Below, in pieces: positions 63,443 through 64,000 of a stretch of DNA of 64,000 bases. The translations under genes were made by a program, and so were the position numbers. Location: assembly GCF_014647655.1 (NCBI RefSeq), contig NZ_BMPP01000003.1, positions 1 through 64,000 of the forward strand, in the 5' to 3' direction. Origin of the DNA: Deinococcus malanensis (GTDB lineage: Bacteria > Deinococcota > Deinococci > Deinococcales > Deinococcaceae). Every line of letters begins with the position of its first letter. Position 1 is the first letter of the stretch. The notes below the pieces were generated by a model. It did no database searches. It was given only the letters and a program-made list of their open reading frames with translations, and was not told the origin of the DNA.

Positions 63443-63647
63443 GCGGCTCCTGGGAGAACAGTGGAAGAGAGCAGAGATAGGGACATTACGGTAGAGCTAT
63501 TAGAGCGTTCCAGTCTCAAAAAAAGCTCAAAAAGGCTTCAGATACAGCCCCTTAAACGGGAATACCGCTTCTTCTTAAGAAAGAGTGAAGCTGCCGTCAG
63601 ACTGTAAGCCGCTACGAAAATACCGTCACACACGGAGATATAGTGGA

Positions 63648-64000
63648 ATGATGGACACCTTGCCTGCCCGGCTGCGAGGGCGTCTTCATGAAGAACAGCA
63701 CGGGGTGGTGGCTCCGGTGGGGGTGGCTGCGGGCCATCCAATCCTGCGGGACTGGGCGCGTGCAGCCGGGTGGGCCATCCTGGAGGCGTCGCCGGGACCC
63801 CGGGACAGGCGCTGGGTGTGGTTTCCTACCACGCACACGGACCTGCGCACCCTGGACCCTGAACATCACGCGGCACTGGTTCTTGGTGTGGGTGACCTTC
63901 AGCTCGACGCGGACGAATGGACTGCTGCCTTGGCAGGCAGTCCGGCGCAGTGGCGAGAGCAGGCCTACGCGGCCTTTGGACAATGGCCGGCTGCACTGGA
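63648..64000 (+). CDS. 5' end of an unknown gene cut by the right edge
   Basis: From ATG 63648 a frame runs open to the window end (117 codons, no stop). It starts MMDTLPARLRGRLHEEQ and has VVAPVGVAAGHPILRDWARAAGW. This recalls the start of MalT/LuxR-type ATP-binding regulators, where VxAPxGxGKTT is expected, but the Walker lysine and threonine are absent here. TATAGT lies 6 nt before the second ATG at 63651, a leaderless layout. The gene is divergent from the protease. Function is not determined. Confidence 0.55.
   Translation, partial: MMDTLPARLRGRLHEEQHGVVAPVGVAAGHPILRDWARAAGWAILEASPGPRDRRWVWFPTTHTDLRTLDPEHHAALVLGVGDLQLDADEWTAALAGSPAQWREQAYAAFGQWPAAL

Overview
The window looks like part of a Deinococcus replicon other than the main chromosome. 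The DNA is GC-rich. Many genes have a TAnnnT -10 element only 6-8 nt before the start codon, the leaderless-mRNA style known from Deinococcus. A replication initiator with an iteron array, parA/parB and parS-like palindromes sit at 50.2-54.9 kb, so this is most likely a plasmid or megaplasmid. No ribosomal, tRNA or CRISPR locus was seen. The genus call is an inference from gene content and signal style, not from a database search.

Layout. 0-0.8 kb: an AT-rich edge with the end of an unknown gene and a decayed UDP-glucose dehydrogenase remnant. 0.8-8.5 kb: a tightly overlapping operon of three glycosyltransferases, a fused ABC exporter and two APH-type kinases, plausibly making and exporting a glycan or glycolipid. 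8.9-11.1 kb: a glycoside hydrolase family 1 / RmlD fusion. 11.7-14.0 kb: catalase and a PerR-like regulator. 14.2-23.9 kb: a divergent cluster for muropeptide sugar recovery (gntR-anmK-murQ facing an ABC importer, a GH10-like lipoprotein and a GlcNAc/MurNAc-type kinase), with a large symmetric operator between the arms. 24.0-28.6 kb: a SorC-type regulator, glpK and glpD, linked by shared operators set 21 bp apart. 28.8-31.0 kb: a sugar-1-phosphate nucleotidylyltransferase and two unknown proteins. 31.1-37.3 kb: phenylacetate-CoA ligase and a Liv-type ABC importer. 37.6-40.0 kb: an ars-like operon. 40.0-48.7 kb: a PucR-type regulator and a 4-hydroxyphenylacetate operon (hpaG, hpaE, an SDR, hpaB, hpaD, hpaH, hpaI). 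48.9-49.9 kb: two small unknown genes. 50.2-54.9 kb: replication and partition. 55.1-56.6 kb: two decayed transposase genes. 56.6-61.4 kb: a stress-type SDR and galK, galT, galM. 61.6-63.4 kb: a subtilisin-like lipoprotein. The right edge cuts a gene of unknown function.

Together the genes describe an accessory catabolic replicon. It feeds cell-wall sugars, glycerol, galactose and aromatic acids into central metabolism and carries oxidative-stress, arsenic and surface-glycan functions. Several loci have short ORFs that end on the start codon of the next gene, which points to translational coupling as a recurring device.
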